This document shows, piece after piece, positions 42,357 through 53,312 of a stretch of DNA of 64,000 bases. This stretch comes from Adiantum capillus-veneris (Eukaryota > Streptophyta > Polypodiopsida > Polypodiales > Pteridaceae). Below the pieces are notes generated by a model, which had not been told where the DNA came from, ran no database searches, and saw nothing but the letters and a program-made list of their open reading frames with translations. The first letter of the stretch is position 1; each line of letters starts with the position of its first letter. The stretch is from contig CM043971.1 in assembly GCA_014529385.2 (NCBI GenBank), forward strand, positions 25,148,769-25,212,768, in the 5' to 3' direction. Made by a program: the position numbers and the translations under genes.

Positions 42357-45110
42357 CTACACAAACAGCATATCAATTAGAGCAAGGCAATGAGCACATG
42401 TGCCTATGGGCCAAGCTTGGCAACCCAAAATAATTGTTGTGCCTTCACAGGTGCTAGCAATAATTTTGCACATGGAGATGCATAGATACATCTGAAAAAT
42501 ACCTACATTCATGGATATATTATGCACAGATGTATCGACTCAACACCAAAAAGAATCCATAACCAGCCATTTACCACCGCGACCCTTTTTAGTATGTGAT
42601 AAACACTACCACGACCCTTTCACATGCATCAAATTGCAACATGAAGCATGCATGACCATGACAATGATCAACCATCATAGAATTGCATTTGATTGCAGCC
42701 TGGACAACAATGTACTACCTCCTCTGTAAAGACCTCTTAATTGAGTAGTGCAAGAAAACATGCCAAACACACAACACTCTGCTTTGTTCTCACCTGCCAT
42801 CTGTACCTAGCACAAAAATGCTGTGGTTATCTTGTCCAAGGGCAATAACGGACTTCATCTCCTCCGAGAGCTTAAACTGCGCATATGACCACTCTGATCT
42901 AAAATATTTTGGTAGGACACCTGTTTTCAATTAAGAACAATATCAGCAGGCTATATAACATGCAACACTGACACAAGTTGTAAAATAAAAATACTACCTT
43001 TTATGAATGACAAGGTCGAATTCAGATTGCGATTGGGAGATGCCACCCCATGAGTGTCTGCGCTATTTGAACCTATAGTCCGCACACCAAAGATGTGCAC
43101 AGTTCCCTTGTCACTTGAAACGACCAGCCAATCTGAAGAGAAAGAAAAGGCGAGACTATATATTTCTGCTCTGTCGGACCCTCGCCGAAGCTACACATTA
43201 TCAAAGTCACCAAAAAAAAAAAAAAAAAAACTTAAGTATTTACGACACAACATGCAGAATTGCTCTTGCAAAGTAGGCCAGTTAGTTACCTCCTGTAAAG
43301 GTGCCCCGTCTTTGGCACTAAAGATTCTAACAAGAGTCCCTCTGTAGCTTGCTGTGGCAAGCAAACAGCCACTGTAGTTGAGCACGATACAGGCAAGGCC
43401 GGAGTCATGTGCAAAAACATCAAAACCGTTTCTTGACAGCCGTTCTCCTTGCTTTCCGTTCATACCAATATGCTCTATTCTCACTTCTCCTTTCTTCAAG
43501 CCTGGGCAAGCCAACACTGAGGGCCCCTCTTCCATAGAGAGGGCACAAAGGCCCTTGATGTTTGAAATAGTCTGCACTTGGAACAAAAGTCTTGCATTCC
43601 TGAAGTTATAAACATAGACCTCATTCTCTAAAACCACCACAAGTCGGTCTTGCCGAGCTTTTACAGCTAGAACCGGAAATTTATGCGACAATTCTGCAAC
43701 AGATTTTCCTTTGACGGCATCCCACATGGCGACAACATTAAGAGGAAAACTTGGCTTTGGGCCTCCTCCTACAAGAAGAAAGGAATCACTATTCAAAAGC
43801 AGCTCTACAAAGCCAACACCTCCAATCATACAATTGAAACATTCTTTCAAAGTGTTAACATCATAGACCCTGAAGCCCTTGCTAGTGCCGCATGCAAAGC
43901 GAGTACAGGAATGATTGAACCCCAAGAACAGAGGAGGGCTTTCTACATCTTGTTGTTGGAAGCTATGATCTCTTTGGTCACCATGTGCTGTCCAAGAATC
44001 ATAGTCATCAATTCCCTTTTTGTCATTCAAAGAACCTTTCTCAGTACCACAAAGATTGTCAATCTGCTGATCATTAGGACGATCGAAAGTGACTCCAGCC
44101 CGAGAATAGTCATAAACAATTGGAGAACATGGCTGTGGCTGAATTTGGGCTTGGCACTCAACGGGCATGGCAAGATGACAATCACTCTGATACTCTCGCT
44201 CAACCGCCTCTTTAGAAATATGACAAAAACTATCGTCAGAGCTAGATTGACTAAGCTCTCGATGAAGCTGTTGGGAGTTACTTTCTGCTTTTAGGCTTTG
44301 CTCTGAAGCCATAGGGTCAACTTCTGCATCCCTTTCTGCTTGATTCTCATGAGGCAAGAGCTCTGAAAATGATGCCAGTATTTGGCAGGAATCTATCTGC
44401 TCAGCATGCTCTGCCAATGCATGAAAATTATCATTGGCATTCCCATGCCGCACTTCAGAGGAATCCACATTAACGTGGTGCTCTTGCTTAAAAAGTGTGT
44501 TTCCTATGTTCTTTGATTGGACTTCCTGCTTATCATCTTCGGTGCAAGCAAAGTAATTCTCATGATTCACATGCTGGTCAGGTTTCGCCGTATGACTGAC
44601 TGAAACTTCTCGCAAGACGGCCGCTTTGTAATCCATCACACGACTCTCCAGTTCTTGAACCGTCTCACAGTCTCCCGCATCTGGGACACAATTGTTGCTT
44701 GGCACAGAATTAGGACCTTCAGCAGTGCTTTGAGCATTGGGAAGATCAGGAGATTCTCTAGGGAATCTTCGGTTATATGCTTCTGTTGGGCTGTCAGCGT
44801 AAAGATAATCGGGGTAACTTGGTCTGCACTCTTCAAGAGAGATGTTGGCATGTGGGTGATCACTCTGAGAAGACCTTATATGTGGGCCGCTTGATTCAGG
44901 CCTCCGCTGCCGTAGATGCTGCTGTGGTTGTCGCTGATGCAGAGGGCGAGGAGGAAGCTGTTGGGCGTTTCCTCTATGAGATGAGTAGTGCAGAGTGGCG
45001 AGGTTTTCATCATGCTGAAGGCTCTGTTTCTTGACGGGAGAGCTCTTTGAATCCACCCCAAGTTGTTGCAGAGAGCGCTGCGGTTGATCGTGATGGAGGG
45101 GAGTCGCCAT
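42260..45110 (-). CDS. ATG18: ATG18-family autophagy protein (PROPPIN, WIPI-like), four exons, 745 aa
   Basis: PROPPINs are WD40-type beta-propellers that bind PI3P/PI(3,5)P2 on the phagophore and help deliver lipid through ATG2. Exons (minus): 45110-43290, 43190-42998, 42920-42794, 42356-42260; all introns are GT-AG with consistent phase. Residues 1-388 are a low-complexity, Gln/His/Ser/Glu-rich extension. The propeller starts at about 393 (LFLGFNHSCTRFACGTSKGF) and has LVVVLENEVYVYNFR, LACPGLKKGEVRIEH and LLATASYRGTLVRIF. LRRG (608-611), the phosphoinositide motif, starts exon 2. The C-terminus has YFRSEWSYAQF and FDSEHGGDVKQLE. ATG start: in-frame TGA six bases upstream, good context (G at -3 and +4). 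Plant ATG18a-type proteins are usually about 400-450 residues, so the extension is unusual. No BCAS3 domain is seen. Confidence 0.93.
42794..42920 (-). CDS. ATG18: ATG18 exon 3
   Basis: 127 bp encoding GVLPKYFRSEWSYAQF and the last blade with VIALGQDNHSIFVLGTDG. Acceptor AAACAG, donor GGCAG|GTGAGA. Confidence 0.9.
42998..43190 (-). CDS. ATG18: ATG18 exon 2 (LRRG motif)
   Basis: 193 bp, beginning exactly with codons for LRRGSDRAEIYSLAF; the acceptor TGTAG follows a long T run. It contains WLVVSSDKGTVHIFG. Donor AAAAG|GTAGTA, phase 1. Confidence 0.92.
43290..45110 (-). CDS. ATG18: ATG18 exon 1 (codons 1-607)
   Basis: Holds the whole N-terminal extension and the first propeller blades without an intron. 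The donor is GAG|GTAACT. A candidate ATG8-interacting motif, DDSFCHI (residues 292-298; F295 and I298), lies in the extension. The plus-strand frame at 43683-44294 is its antisense shadow. Confidence 0.92.
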
Positions 45111-46680
45111 GCCCTGTCATCCAAAGCTATGTAAAATTTCAAGCTGTCTTCAGAAGTTCAAACGTCTACTGGCAAAATACTTGTGCGTCAAGACTCGCCT
45201 AGACCTAGTTAAAGTATGAATTAATGTAGATTGTAAATAATAGTCATTTTAGTTAATGAGTAAATAGGATACTATGGGTAAATTGCTTGATAAGGTTTTT
45301 CTAAACAACAAAACAAAACCAAAATAAGCATAGAAGATTTTGTGAAAGACATTTTTGAAATCAAACTTCTTTTGTTTTGTAAAGATGCATGTCAGAAGAC
45401 TATCACTTATGCTCTTGAAATTCCATTGGCTAAGCGTGGGGAGGTCCAATAGGACTGCAACATGAGCAAATAGCAAGGGGGGTCGACCAAGAGTGAGAGA
45501 GGGGGCTGATTTTTGAAAGGCATTATCGCACACACACTCACAGAATCTCATGTGTGACGCAAAGAAGACTCTCTCTCCTTCTCAAGCTTTAATGGAAAGC
45601 TTACCACCTACTCCAATCTTGTGAGAAGGAACGCCTACACCAACAACTATTGGCTTTGTGATGCAAATCCAACCAAGAGCCAAGCTTCAATGCATGCTCA
45701 TCTCCTCTACCATGATAATTACTAAGCTAAGCTATGCTAATATGAGTGATTATGTGAGGAGATGTACATCTTTCTCGTAAGAATACTCCTTCTTCCTCTC
45801 AATCTACTCTCATACCCCGCTAGCTCTCACCATCTTCGAAGGTGTGTGAGGTCTTGGGTCTGAGACCGTGAGGGAATTGATGTTGTGTTTGATAAGTGTT
45901 TTTCTTAGTGCATGAAGTTTCCATCTTCATTGCACTAGCTAGTCTTGAAGGAACACAAAGAATTGTATTATACAATGTCTCTCTTGATGGAAGAAACCAT
46001 AATACAAAGCCTTTTGGAGGGGGGACCGGCTCCATGTAAATCCGGTCCTCAGTTGTTGTCAATAGCTTAATTTATCTCTCTTTTGAAGTATTGTTCATGC
46101 TATCTAACTGTTATGCTTTTTGTTGCTCTCTCCACCCAAGCACTCTTGTTATTCTCATTAGGAATCTATTCTAATGAAATGCTCACTATGTTCATGCTAA
46201 TTTCCGCTACACACAAGTTACTAGGCCATTAAATGTTACAGTTGTGGCCAAAGAAACATGACTTTTGTTCACATAGGTCTATCTTCTCTTTCATTCTAAT
46301 GAAATGCTCACTATGTTCATGCTAATTTCCGCTACACACAAGTTACTAGGCCATTAAATGTTACAATTGTGGCCAAAGAAACATGACTTTTGTTCGCATA
46401 GGTCTATCTTCTCTTTCAAGTGGAACACTATCAATACTCTCTTTCTACATGTATCATCTATTGCATTTCTAAAGTGATGTGCGCCACAACCTCTTGACAT
46501 ACTCTAACAAACATAAATATATGTAAGAGGCTGCAAAGCATTCTTTGATAGCAAGCTTGGAAGCTTCTCATAGACATTATTTTTCATGAGCCCACACACA
46601 GTCCTCCTTTTGGTTTATCTTGGTTTAGCAATGCTACCAAGTTTTATTATATAGATCAAATAAAGCAAGGCCTCTTGAAT
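45111..46680. other. Intergenic region upstream of ATG18
   Basis: Expected to hold the ATG18 promoter, but no clear TATA box can be chosen. No coding frame is convincing: minus frames at 45249-45551 and 45820-46062 have no domain. Contains the 125-bp tandem duplication described separately. Confidence 0.6.
46168..46417. repeat. 125-bp tandem duplication
   Basis: Two adjacent copies beginning TTCTAATGAAATGCTC and ending in TCTTCTCTTTC, with a period of 125 bp. Only about two differences were seen (ACAGTTG/ACAATTG; TTCACAT/TTCGCAT), so it is a young duplication. Confidence 0.92.
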
Positions 46681-46683
46681 GGA

Positions 46684-46712
46684 CCCCCCCCCCCCCGACA
46701 CACACACACACA
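46684..46712. repeat. Poly-C run with (AC)n
   Basis: Thirteen C followed by GA and about eight CA units at the left edge of element E. Confidence 0.92.
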
Positions 46713-46779
46713 CTTTCATAACGCTATTGGGGCAACCAGCTAGACAAGCACAAAGATTTGGGCCATGAATTAAATAAGA

Positions 46780-47275
46780 CTGGAATTCGGGATGACCAAG
46801 CACCAATCATGGTAGTAGGATGCAAAATCAAGAAAGACTGGAGGCACGTGGATAAAGCAACTTTGGATGGGGATATTGGCATGAACATCATGTCAAAAAA
46901 GGCAAAATCAAGAAACACTGGAAGCCAGTGGATAAAGCACCTTTGGATGGGGGTCCTAGCATGAGTATCATGTCAGAAAAGGTTTTGCAACACTTAGGCC
47001 TAAAGTGAAAACCAACACCCTTCATGCTAAGAATTGCAACTCAAATGATATTAGAACCCTTGGGAATAGTGGAAAATGTACCAATTAGGGTGGCTCGTGT
47101 CAAGTTTAAAACCTCACTCTTGATATTGGAAGTAGGGGGGGACTCATATGATGTGGTGCTAGGAAGACCATGGCTGAGAGAGGCGGGAGCACTAAATGAT
47201 TGGGGCACATATCATTTAACAATGAAACGGGTACCAAGAAGGTCACGGTGCCAACATCATCCACCAGTTTTCTAA
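46780..47275 (+). pseudogene. Retropepsin remnant of element E with duplicated active-site segment
   Basis: An 80-bp tandem duplication (46824-46903 and 46904-46983) carries two versions of the active-site region, LDGDIGMNIMS and LDGGPSMSIMSE. The protease continues as VRVARVKFKTSLL (approximate) and DVVLGRPWLREAGALNDWG at about 47148-47205. A TGA at 47006 and frame changes break it. Confidence 0.75.
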
Positions 47276-47824
47276 AGGAAATTTGGCTAGGAGATATATG
47301 CATCTCAAAAACCGAAGAGTTGTGGGAGAAGCTGGAGGCTAGCGGCAGTGTTTCGGTGGCTACCCTGGATTTAAACTAGTGACTGCTGATCTGAAGCTGG
47401 CAACTGAGCAGGATGTTCCCAGGTCACTTCAAGCATGATAAGGAAGGGACCAAGAAAGTTCTAAATGAGGTTAGTCATAAGGTGACTAGGGACAAGGTGG
47501 AGGAAATAGGGGTGTGGACGGATGAAAAAAGGACAATATGAGTCAATTTGAGTAGTAAGCTCATATGTCTCCCATTTTAATTAACTTCATTTAGATACTT
47601 CCCTTCAAGGTGTGGCCTTATGGTTGGAGATGTGCAATTGCATCTTTCTCCCATTTTAAGTAATTTCATTCATATACTTAAAGATGTGGACAGTTAGGGT
47701 CACGTTATAGGAAGGTTTCACCAATTGTGTAGGTGTGCTCCCAATCCCATTGTGCCACTCTCAACATTGTGGTATAGGGTGAATGCTTTAGTGAGGGGCA
47801 TATGGCTAAGTATGATGATGGGTG

Positions 47825-47825
<1 letters not shown>

Positions 47826-47903
<78 letters not shown>
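47826..47903. repeat. (AT)n(AG)n microsatellite
   Basis: About 20 AT units joined to about 18 AG units, inside element E. Confidence 0.95.
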
Positions 47904-47907
<4 letters not shown>

Positions 47908-48027
47908 TGCCCACTTGAAAGCTTTTGCCAGATATTCTCTCTATTGGGAGATATTTTTTGAAAATTAGAAAAAAACGCTTTGAAGAGGAGGCTTGCTTGG
48001 TCTTTAGCATATTCTACACATTTTCAA

Positions 48028-48029
<2 letters not shown>

Positions 48030-48086
<57 letters not shown>
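48030..48086. repeat. (CT)n microsatellite
   Basis: About 28 CT units, inside element E just before the RT region. Confidence 0.95.
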
Positions 48087-48088
<2 letters not shown>

Positions 48089-48185
48089 CAAGTGGCATAG
48101 TTGAGGGTTTGACATGTCTTAGAGAAAAGCTTAAAAGGTAAGCTTTCTTTAGAATTGTTGAAGATCTTGTTGTTGATTCTAGGGA

Positions 48186-49480
48186 ATGCAATACCCTCTC
48201 TCAATAGTGTTCAGGGAGTTTAAGGATGTATTTGCTTGGGATCACATTGAACTGAAGGGCATCAATACAAGGGTTTACCAACACAAGCTTCCACTCAAAA
48301 TGGATGTGCAAAGGTATAGAATGAATCCTAACTATGTAGCAAAAGTAAAGGAAGAGATAAATGCAATGTTGAAGGTTGGGTTCATCTCGCCAAGGTGGAG
48401 AGCAGTGATTGGATGTTTCCCATTTTGGTGGTCCCAAAGAAGAACAAGAAGTTGAGGATTTGTGTGAATTTCAGGAAACTAAATGAACAGACCATAAAAG
48501 ATCCATTCCCCTTACCGTTTACAGACACTATGTTAAATCAAGTGGTGAGACATGAAATGTACAACTTTCTGGATGGTTACATCGGATACAACCAAATTAG
48601 ACTAGAGAGGGGATGACACTCATAACAAAATGGGATGCATTTGTGCTTTGGTAATTCCATTTGGGTTACGTAATGCACCTGCAACTTTCTAGAGTGCAAT
48701 GATGACGATATTTTTAGAATATTTGCAAAAATTCATGGTCATCTTTGTTTATGACTTCACTGTATACTCAAGCGCACCTAACCGTCTACAATGCTTAGAG
48801 CTCATGTTTGCAAGGTGTAGAGAGAAGAGGGTTTGTCTGAATCCATACAATGTGTGTTTGGAGCATATAGAGGAACACTATTGGGTCATCTAGTGTTGAG
48901 TAAAGGCATTACAATGTCAGACGACAAGGTCCGTGCAATTCAAGAAGCAATACCAACCACTAACACAAATGAGGTATCAAGATTCTTAGGCTATGCCAAC
49001 TTTATAGAAGATTTGTGTAAAAGTTGGCAAAATTGGCAGCCCCACTCTATGTGTTAACAAAAAAGGAGGCCATATTTCAGAGAAATCTATGATGAGGCAA
49101 ATGAAGTGGGACCTCATTTTCCATGTACATCTGGATGCATGAGGACTAACTAGCTTTAGGAGCTATAATAGCTCAACCTGAGGGGGACATAGACTTTCCA
49201 ATATATTTGCAAGTAGAAGATCCTCCTAGGCAAAATAGACATATACTACCACAGAGCGTGAGGCTTTGGGGATAGTATTTGTAGTACAAAAGTTCATGCA
49301 TTATTTGATAGGTGATTTCTTTGTGTTTTAAGTGAATCATCAACCATTTCTCCATTTGATTCATAAAGTAATTATTCAAGGCATGTTGTTCAAATGGATT
49401 GCTACAAGAATTTGAATTCAAAGTCATCCACAAGCCAAGTAAAAATCATTTTGGGTTAGATTTCTTGTCTAGGGCAATGC
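48186..49480 (+). pseudogene. Reverse transcriptase and RNase H remnant of element E
   Basis: RT reads through three frames: FREFKDVFAWDHIELKGI, SSDWMFPILVVPKKNKKLR, FLDGYIGYNQIRLERG, VIPFGLRNAPATF (approximate, with stops), then the catalytic box as FVYDFTVYS, where FVDDFTVYS is usual, so the first catalytic Asp is Tyr. GHLVLSKGITMSDDKV follows. RNase H words (IAQPEGDIDFPIYL, VIHKPSKNHFGLDFLSRA) lie between 49150 and 49480 with several stops. Not functional. Confidence 0.87.
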
Positions 49481-49559
49481 TAACTGACAAACAACACCAG
49501 CTTCAATGATGATGATGCCTTGTCCAAAACTGAGAATTCAAGTATGGCACCTTACCTGC

Positions 49560-50700
49560 AAACATTAGAACTATCCATTGGTTGACCTATGAAAAATAAA
49601 TTGATGATCCAAGCTAGGAACTTCACATGGGTAGGTGAAGCATAGTATAAACCAGGGAAGGATTGAGTGATGAGATAGTGTGTGCCAGCCGAGGAACGGA
49701 TTGAGTTTCTAGAAGAAGCTCATGAAGGGGGAGCAAGAGGAAAAAAGTCAAGAGAAGTAACAACCAAGAAATTGTTACACATTGGATATTGGTGGGATTC
49801 ACTCTTCAAGGACTCCCAAATCTGGGCCAAGGGATACAATGTGTATCAGAGAATGGGGAGGCCCTTATCTAGCAACATGGGACCATTACAAACCTAATCA
49901 ACCCATGGCTCCGCTCATGAAATGGGGAATTGATTTCATGGAACCCTTCAAAAATATGGAATACAAGTATATAGTGGCAGCAATTGACTATGTCACCAAT
50001 TGGGTAGAGGCTAAAGTTCTCATAGACAACACAAGCAAGAAAACAATGAGTTTCTTGTATGAGCACATTATCACCAGGTATGGCTGCCCACTGGAGTTAG
50101 TCAGTGACCAAGGCACACATTTCTTGAATGAGGTAGTTGAGGCTTTGACAAAAGTATTTAAATCAAGCACCAAAACTCAATGACCTATTATCTAAGGTGC
50201 AAATGCCAAGCAAAAAGTACCAACAAAACTGTGAAGGGCATGTTAACAAATACCAGGCACAAACAATGAAAGGTTCCTGGGATATGCATTTACACATGGC
50301 ACTATGGGCATATAGAACATCCTTCAAAGTAACAACCAAACAAACACTACTTCATCTGGTGTTTGGGTAGGAGGAGTCCAAAAAAATTGAGTTTACCATC
50401 CCAGCATTGTGGACTTCAGTTCAACATCAATTGAACCCATAAGCAAACCTTCAAAGTCGAATTTTAGAACTGGAAAAATTGGATGAGCTACATGAGAGGT
50501 CATTGTGGGAATAGGAAGTAGCCCAAAGAAAAATGAAAGCCTATCACACAAAGCAATTGACAGGGACCTAGTGTTGTGGTTCCCTTAAAAGCTACATGCA
50601 AAAAAGAAGAGTTTGATCATTGGATGGGCCAAACCTTATGAGCTCTATCGTCTTTATGAGAATGGTTCAGCCAAACTAGAAGATCTTCAAGGATTGAAGC
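49560..50700 (+). pseudogene. Integrase remnant of element E
   Basis: HEGGARGKKSREVT and WDSLFKDSQIWAKGYNVYQRM (H2C2 with Cys residues lost), then the core: WGIDFMEPFKNMEYKYIVAAI (broken up here), SDQGTHFLNEVVEAL and a decayed Glu region. The C-terminus is traceable in broken frames to about 50700. Confidence 0.82.
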
Positions 50701-50756
50701 TCCCAGATTGAGTAAAATCAGACATTATCAGCACAAAGACTTAGGCCAAAGTGGTC

Positions 50757-50773
50757 GGGGGGGGGGGGGGGGG
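50757..50773. repeat. Poly-G run (17 G)
   Basis: A homopolymer after the integrase remnant of element E. It could be an expanded polypurine tract; its length in an assembly is uncertain. Confidence 0.85.
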
Positions 50774-51064
50774 CAGAGTACCAAATAAGGAAATGGATAC
50801 ACCACTAGCTGTCAAAACCTCAGGTGAGGAAGGTCAACAAGATCTAGATCCTGGTACACACCAAAGCCTAGCAGGGGAGGAAATAATGACCAGGGCTAGG
50901 GGTCAGTGGCAGCAGGCCACACACAGAATGGAGAAGTCATAAGAGAATGTCAACATGGCAACAATCAAGCTAGAACCAAAGGAAGGGACATGACGGCTAG
51001 CATTTAAGAAACACTCATCATACACTATCACTCTCATGATTTTATTGTTGTTAATGGTAGGATT

Positions 51065-52440
51065 TTGGGCACAATCATTGATGGAGATGGCATGCAAGGT
51101 GTCCCAGAAAACCTAAGAGTGGAGTATAACAATCACTCTAATAGTTCTGCATGCTCATCGTTTCCTTCTATGTATGTGCATTGTTCCTCTTTGCACTCTT
51201 CACCCCATTCCTCCTCCTCTTTTGCTACTACAAGCAAGTATATTGCAAACCTAATTTTACAGTTCTGCACTATGGCTGCATCATCTAGCATCCCCAAATC
51301 CATGCAAATCAAGGTGGTTAAACTCAATACAGAGAAGCAAACAAAGCTCAAAGCAGCAAGGCTATTGGGCTTATATGGGATCGTGCAAAATTAGGCGGAT
51401 GAGAATGAAGCAATGGAGAACTACGACAAAGATGCACATTAGACAATAATCAAAGGCATCACTACGAGAGCCACCAAAGAATCCCTGAGTCAATTGTTGG
51501 GCCTCCCAACACAAATATTAGAGCAAGCATGGACACCTCACATGATGGCTCAACACTTGGGTGAAACACAGAAGATGTAGCCAAAAGAAAGAAACGAATC
51601 CAGGGTGTTCCCACACAACATTTGAAAGAGCATTCCAAATTAATGAAATGTGTGGCCCACGTGGTGTGGTTGAAGAAAGAAGACAAATATCTTTCCAAAC
51701 AAGACTTAATGGAGGTAGCACCTCCCAACACAGATATTAGAACAGGCATGGACACTTGACATGGTGGCTCAACACTTGGGTGAAACACAAGAAGATGTAG
51801 CCAAATGAAAGAAACGAGTCCAAGGGGTTCCCACACAACATCTAAAAGAGCATGCCAAATTGATGAAATTTGTGGCCCACGTGGTGTGGTTGAAGAAGGA
51901 AGACAAATATCTTTCCAAACAAGAATTAATGGAGGCAGCCAGAGTGTTTAGTGGGGGAGGATGTGATTGGGTCCGACTTATGGAGAAGGCCATAACCACA
52001 CAAATGACAATCATCAAGGAAAAGGGGGCAAAAGTTGTATACTTGCGCTCCCATATGGTAGGAAATACACAATCAAACCAAGAAGGGGGGGGCACGCAAA
52101 AAAAGGTCTAGGAATGACAAAGAGACCTCCAAAGGAGGAATCTAAGCTTTTGAGCCAAAGAATCCAAAAATTAGGGTGAAGACATCAAAACAAGGAGCAA
52201 GCCATGGGGATACTAGTTCATCTCAGACTAGCCTCCAAAAAGTCCCCTTGGGATTCCTACAAAATTTGAAGGCCGACAGATTAAGCCAATCCAATAAATC
52301 TACACAAGATAGTCTAAAAGAGCTACTCGGGCCCTTGATAACCGAACCGCTCGCACGTTCAAATTTGAGGATGTTAATTGATTCAACGTCAATAACAGAA
52401 GCTGCTAAAGACCAAAGACGTACGGATGCACATTGAGGAT
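51065..52440 (+). pseudogene. Post-pol ORF remnant of element E
   Basis: Broken frames encode a protein with KESLSQLLGLPTQILEQAW, HLKEHAKLMKFVAHVVWLKK and DWVRLMEKAITTQMTIIKEK. The LLGLP-type word and following helical blocks resemble the uncharacterised post-pol or pre-pol ORFs of Athila-like elements and are similar in layout to 35042-36103 of element A (inference). It contains a 220-bp tandem duplication. No product is expected. Confidence 0.55.
51501..51940. repeat. 220-bp tandem duplication in element E post-pol ORF
   Basis: Two diverged copies, aligned by CATGGACAC at 51528 and 51748; both contain TGGCTCAACACTTGGGTGAA and end with AAGACAAATATCTTTCCAAA. The second copy keeps a longer open frame. 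Confidence 0.88.
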
Positions 52441-52499
52441 GAATACAAAGAAGTAGTAAAGATTGGAGTTACACATTTTTCACGTTTTCCCAAAATGGT

Positions 52500-53312
52500 C
52501 ATGTATTGTAAATTCTCGATTTATTTCAAGCCATTGTAATATTTTAATGTGTTATGGGCTCAATGGGAGTTCCAAGTTGTAAAGAAAAGGTTAGTAGTGT
52601 ACGTAGGTTGCAAATTCAGTAAGTGGTGGAGCCCTAAAGGCCTTGGGCACCCAAACATTGCATATTTTTATCCTAGGTATATAAGGCAGTGTGTAAAAGA
52701 AATTAGGGTTCTCAAGCTCATGGGTTGAGAGCACTCTTTGGTGAGAGCTCTTGAGGTGTGTGGCTATGGAGTCCTTGAGCTTCTCCTTGCTCATGTGACT
52801 TGATTAACACTAATCAATGATTCATTCTCTTTCACTATGTTTCTCTCATGCTTCTTATGATTGCCTATGATGCTTAGATTAACTAGATCTTAACTAATTA
52901 ATGGTTAATCCCTCTCTAATCTTGTGTGATTGCCCTCTTTTGCTTGTGTGTGCATGTAGGTTTGATTGGAGTGTGGTGCTCGATAGATCTATGTGTGTGT
53001 GCTTGCGATTAGTGTGTTGCATGATAGGATTAGTGTTGTGTGCGTCTTGCAATCATAGTGTGTATGATTGGGTTGATTAGAGATGAAGATAAGTGGATGT
53101 GGAGATTGCCCTTCATTGCGGCTTAGCTCCTCCATAGGCCGAGAAGATCACCTCATAGAGTTAACCATTTGTGTTGCCATGATTAACTCACTAATCGTGT
53201 GAGTGTTTCCATGCCCTAGCCGGGTAGCTCATCCCTCCGGATTGATAATTTTGTTGTTCATTGAAGCTATGCAACAATGAAACCCCCAACATTTGGTGCC
53301 GTTTGCCGGGGA
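52500..53312 (+). repeat. LTR-like segment ending in a primer binding site
   Basis: A TATA-like TATATAAGG at about 52678 and an end CCCAACA (53291), followed two bases later by TGGTGCCGTTTGCCGGGGA (53294-53312), a tRNA-Asp-type PBS with one inserted T. This is the layout of a 5' LTR. The left boundary is uncertain and no partner LTR was found in the window. It could belong to a degraded element extending rightward. Confidence 0.6.

Larger units (their letters stand above)
46740..52440 (+). mobile_element. Element E: decayed gypsy retrotransposon with post-pol ORF
   Basis: Protease, RT, RNase H and integrase remnants in order, then a separate post-pol reading region. The gag and left LTR are not recognisable. 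Two microsatellites sit inside the protease-RT interval. Many stops, a lost RT catalytic Asp and local duplications show it is old and inactive. Gene order fits the Athila branch (inference). Confidence 0.82.

Noticed and set aside
43683-44294. Plus-strand 203-codon frame
   Set aside because: Antisense shadow of ATG18 exon 1.
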